A stretch of DNA of 64,000 nucleotides, taken from the NCBI RefSeq assembly GCF_011064595.1, contig NZ_JAALJI010000010.1:162226-226225 (forward strand). The letters are read 5' to 3'. The notes under the pieces are model-generated. The model saw only the letters and a program-made list of their open reading frames with translations. It was not told the DNA's origin and did no database searches. The position numbers were made by a program, and so were the translations under genes. Positions 63,124-64,000 of this stretch are shown here, piece after piece. The stretch is from Paludisphaera soli (GTDB lineage: Bacteria; Planctomycetota; Planctomycetia; Isosphaerales; Isosphaeraceae). Position 1 is the stretch's first letter. Each line of letters begins with the position of its first letter.

Positions 63124-63715
63124 GGTTCGTGGCCCCTTCGTTCTGCCGAAGAACATCCGCCCGGCCGGGAGTGCCATCCCGCCGGGCGTCTTCGTTGGTG
63201 GGTTCGGCGTCGTCGACATCCGCCTCCGTCGGGATCGGAAAGGCGGCCTTGTAGGCGAGGGCGGCGGCGGCGTCGGACACCAGCCGCCATCGGAACAGGA
63301 ACGGCGAATGCCGCCCGCCGACCGTCGTGGGGACGGGGGGGCCGTCTGTGCGGATCACGCCGGCCCGGCGCAGGTCGAGGAACGCGGTCCCGACGTAGGT
63401 GCGCGACCCGGACTCGGCCGGCGGCAGGTCGTCCAGGTCGGTCGCCGTGCAGACGCCGACCGTCAGGAGCCGGTCGATGATCGCGTGCGCGGCGATCCTC
63501 ATGTTCCGGCGGCAGCCCCGCCGGTGCTTGTCGTGGCCCCGCTCGCGGGCGACCGCGCCGTCGCCGTCGCGGCGAGGTTTCCGCTTCGGCGGTGCGGCCG
63601 TCGGGGGGCGGGTCCGTCGAGGACATGGTCGGGCGAGGTCGTCGTCATCGGCGACCTCCTTCCCGTCGGGTCGGCCGGCAGCCGTCGGCGATGAACGCGT
63701 CGAGCGCGGATTCAT
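63113..63715 (-). CDS. Small HTH/winged-helix-like protein of the element; start uncertain
   Basis: The conserved-looking part is residues 72-150: 'MRIAAHAIIDRLLTVGVCTATDLDDLPPAESGSRTYVGTAFLDLRRAGVIRTDGPPVPTTVGGRHSPFLFRWRL', a winged-helix-like pattern with a GTAFLDLRRAGVI recognition segment. ATG 63715 gives 200 residues but runs over the Xis gene; ATG 63502 gives a 129-residue protein. A third possibility is a coupled start at 63648 (ATGA with the Xis stop), but that frame closes after 47 codons. The end overlaps the DUF669-like gene by 11 nt. Confidence 0.55.
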   Translation of the reverse strand: MNPRSTRSSPTAAGRPDGKEVADDDDLARPCPRRTRPPTAAPPKRKPRRDGDGAVARERGHDKHRRGCRRNMRIAAHAIIDRLLTVGVCTATDLDDLPPAESGSRTYVGTAFLDLRRAGVIRTDGPPVPTTVGGRHSPFLFRWRLVSDAAAALAYKAAFPIPTEADVDDAEPTNEDARRDGTPGRADVLRQNEGATNHVD

Positions 63716-63875
63716 CCCAGCGGCGAAGCCTGCCGAGTCGGCAGCCCATCGGGATCGCGCCGGAGTCGGCGGCCCGGAAGACCTGCCGTCGGCTCATGCC
63801 GAGCTTGGCGGCGACCTGGACGGCGTCGATGAGCCGTCGCGGTGCGGCGGTGATCTGAGTTTGAGCGGCGACCAT
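63645..63875 (-). CDS. AlpA/excisionase-type helix-turn-helix protein (76 aa)
   Basis: ATG 63875 has GAGAGGG 7 nt upstream. The sequence 'RLIDAVQVAAKLGMSRRQVFRAADSGAIPMGCRLGRLRRWDESALDAFIADGC' is a textbook MerR-type HTH of the excisionase/AlpA group ('A..lgvs.r.v.r....g.iP.....gr..rW....l..w'). It probably helps the integrase excise the element and/or regulates the operon that it opens. Preceded by the perfect inverted repeat at 63946-63972. Confidence 0.85.
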   Translation of the reverse strand: MVAAQTQITAAPRRLIDAVQVAAKLGMSRRQVFRAADSGAIPMGCRLGRLRRWDESALDAFIADGCRPTRREGGRR

Positions 63876-63945
63876 GCGGAAACCCTCTCGGTTGGAGTGC
63901 GGCGACGGCACCGTGCCGCGCCACCCAAGAGGTATTTTCCAACCA

Positions 63946-63972
63946 TCGTCGGAATCTCATTTGTTCCGACGA
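63946..63972. promoter_or_regulatory. Perfect inverted repeat in front of the element operon
   Basis: TCGTCGGAA (63946-63954), 9-nt spacer, TTCCGACGA (63964-63972), 70 bp upstream of the AlpA-like ATG. Typical spacing for an operator that controls the minus-strand operon, or a site bound by a divergently encoded repressor outside the window. Confidence 0.5.
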
Positions 63973-64000
63973 ATTGATTCCGCGTACCCGTTCACAGTCG

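Larger units (their letters stand above)
58512..64000. mobile_element. Integrative element in tRNA-Gln (int, replication genes, xis); right end outside window
   Basis: From the tRNA-Gln 3' end to the window edge all genes are on the minus strand and of mobile type: tyrosine integrase, winged-helix protein, RecA/DnaB-like ATPase, AEP-type primase, DUF669-like protein, small HTH-like protein and AlpA/Xis-type protein. The order int ... primase ... alpA resembles satellite islands (PICI-like) and integrated plasmids. No capsid, terminase or conjugation gene is visible, but the element continues past 64000, and the far attachment repeat is not in the window. Confidence 0.85.

Overview
The window looks like chromosomal DNA of a GC-rich planctomycete, most likely of the Isosphaeraceae (Paludisphaera/Singulisphaera-like). 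I infer this from the family mix: a DUF1559 prepilin with its H-x9-DG motif, a DUF1549/DUF1553 protein with CxxCH motifs, FHA proteins, a UxaA-type dehydratase, a ceramidase-like protein and DUF885. No database search was run.

Layout. 1-3.3 kb: the end of a sugar-nucleotide epimerase, an HU-like protein, a small unknown protein and a secreted esterase fused to a beta-propeller-like half. 3.5-3.6 kb: tRNA-Ile(GAT) with a tRNA-like fossil just upstream. 3.7-26.2 kb: one minus-strand block of eleven genes for a type II secretion / type IV pilus-like machine. In transcription order these are an assembly ATPase, PilT, a second assembly ATPase, the GspF inner-membrane platform, then six pseudopilin-like proteins in the canonical G-H-I-J-K order (with an extra G-like member), and last a DUF1559 prepilin. 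The pseudopilins are far larger than usual (394 to 1994 residues). Secretin, GspC/L/M and prepilin peptidase are not in the window. A hairpin and a candidate promoter between gspF and the first pseudopilin suggest that motor and fibre genes are separate transcription units.

26.6-44.8 kb: mostly single genes for metabolism, the envelope and information processing: PQQ-type sugar dehydrogenase, altronate/galactarate-type dehydratase, GT39-like membrane protein, ceramidase-like protein, NAD-dependent epimerase, two overlapping FHA genes, a Gly/Tyr-rich secreted protein, DUF885 peptidase-like protein, a histidine-phosphatase-fold protein lacking its catalytic histidines, AccD, a PIG-L deacetylase, LexA, RNase HI and a Tat-exported unknown. 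44.9-58.3 kb: a two-component NtrC-type pair, a membrane M48 peptidase, a coiled-coil lipoprotein, a membrane-anchored HTH protein with acidic SDSD repeats, a small secreted protein, the DUF1549/1553 protein, a Nudix protein, an alpha/beta-hydrolase lipoprotein and LemA.

58.4-64.0 kb: an integrated mobile element. A tyrosine integrase ends 3 nt from the 3' end of tRNA-Gln(CTG). Upstream of it lies an operon with 4-11 nt overlaps: AlpA-like excisionase, a small winged-helix-like protein, a DUF669-like ssDNA-binding candidate, an archaeo-eukaryotic-type primase, a RecA/DnaB-like ATPase and a winged-helix protein. Perfect inverted repeats sit in front of the integrase and of the operon. The far end of the element is outside the window. 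Promoter calls throughout are matches by eye to -35/-10 consensus and are tentative.
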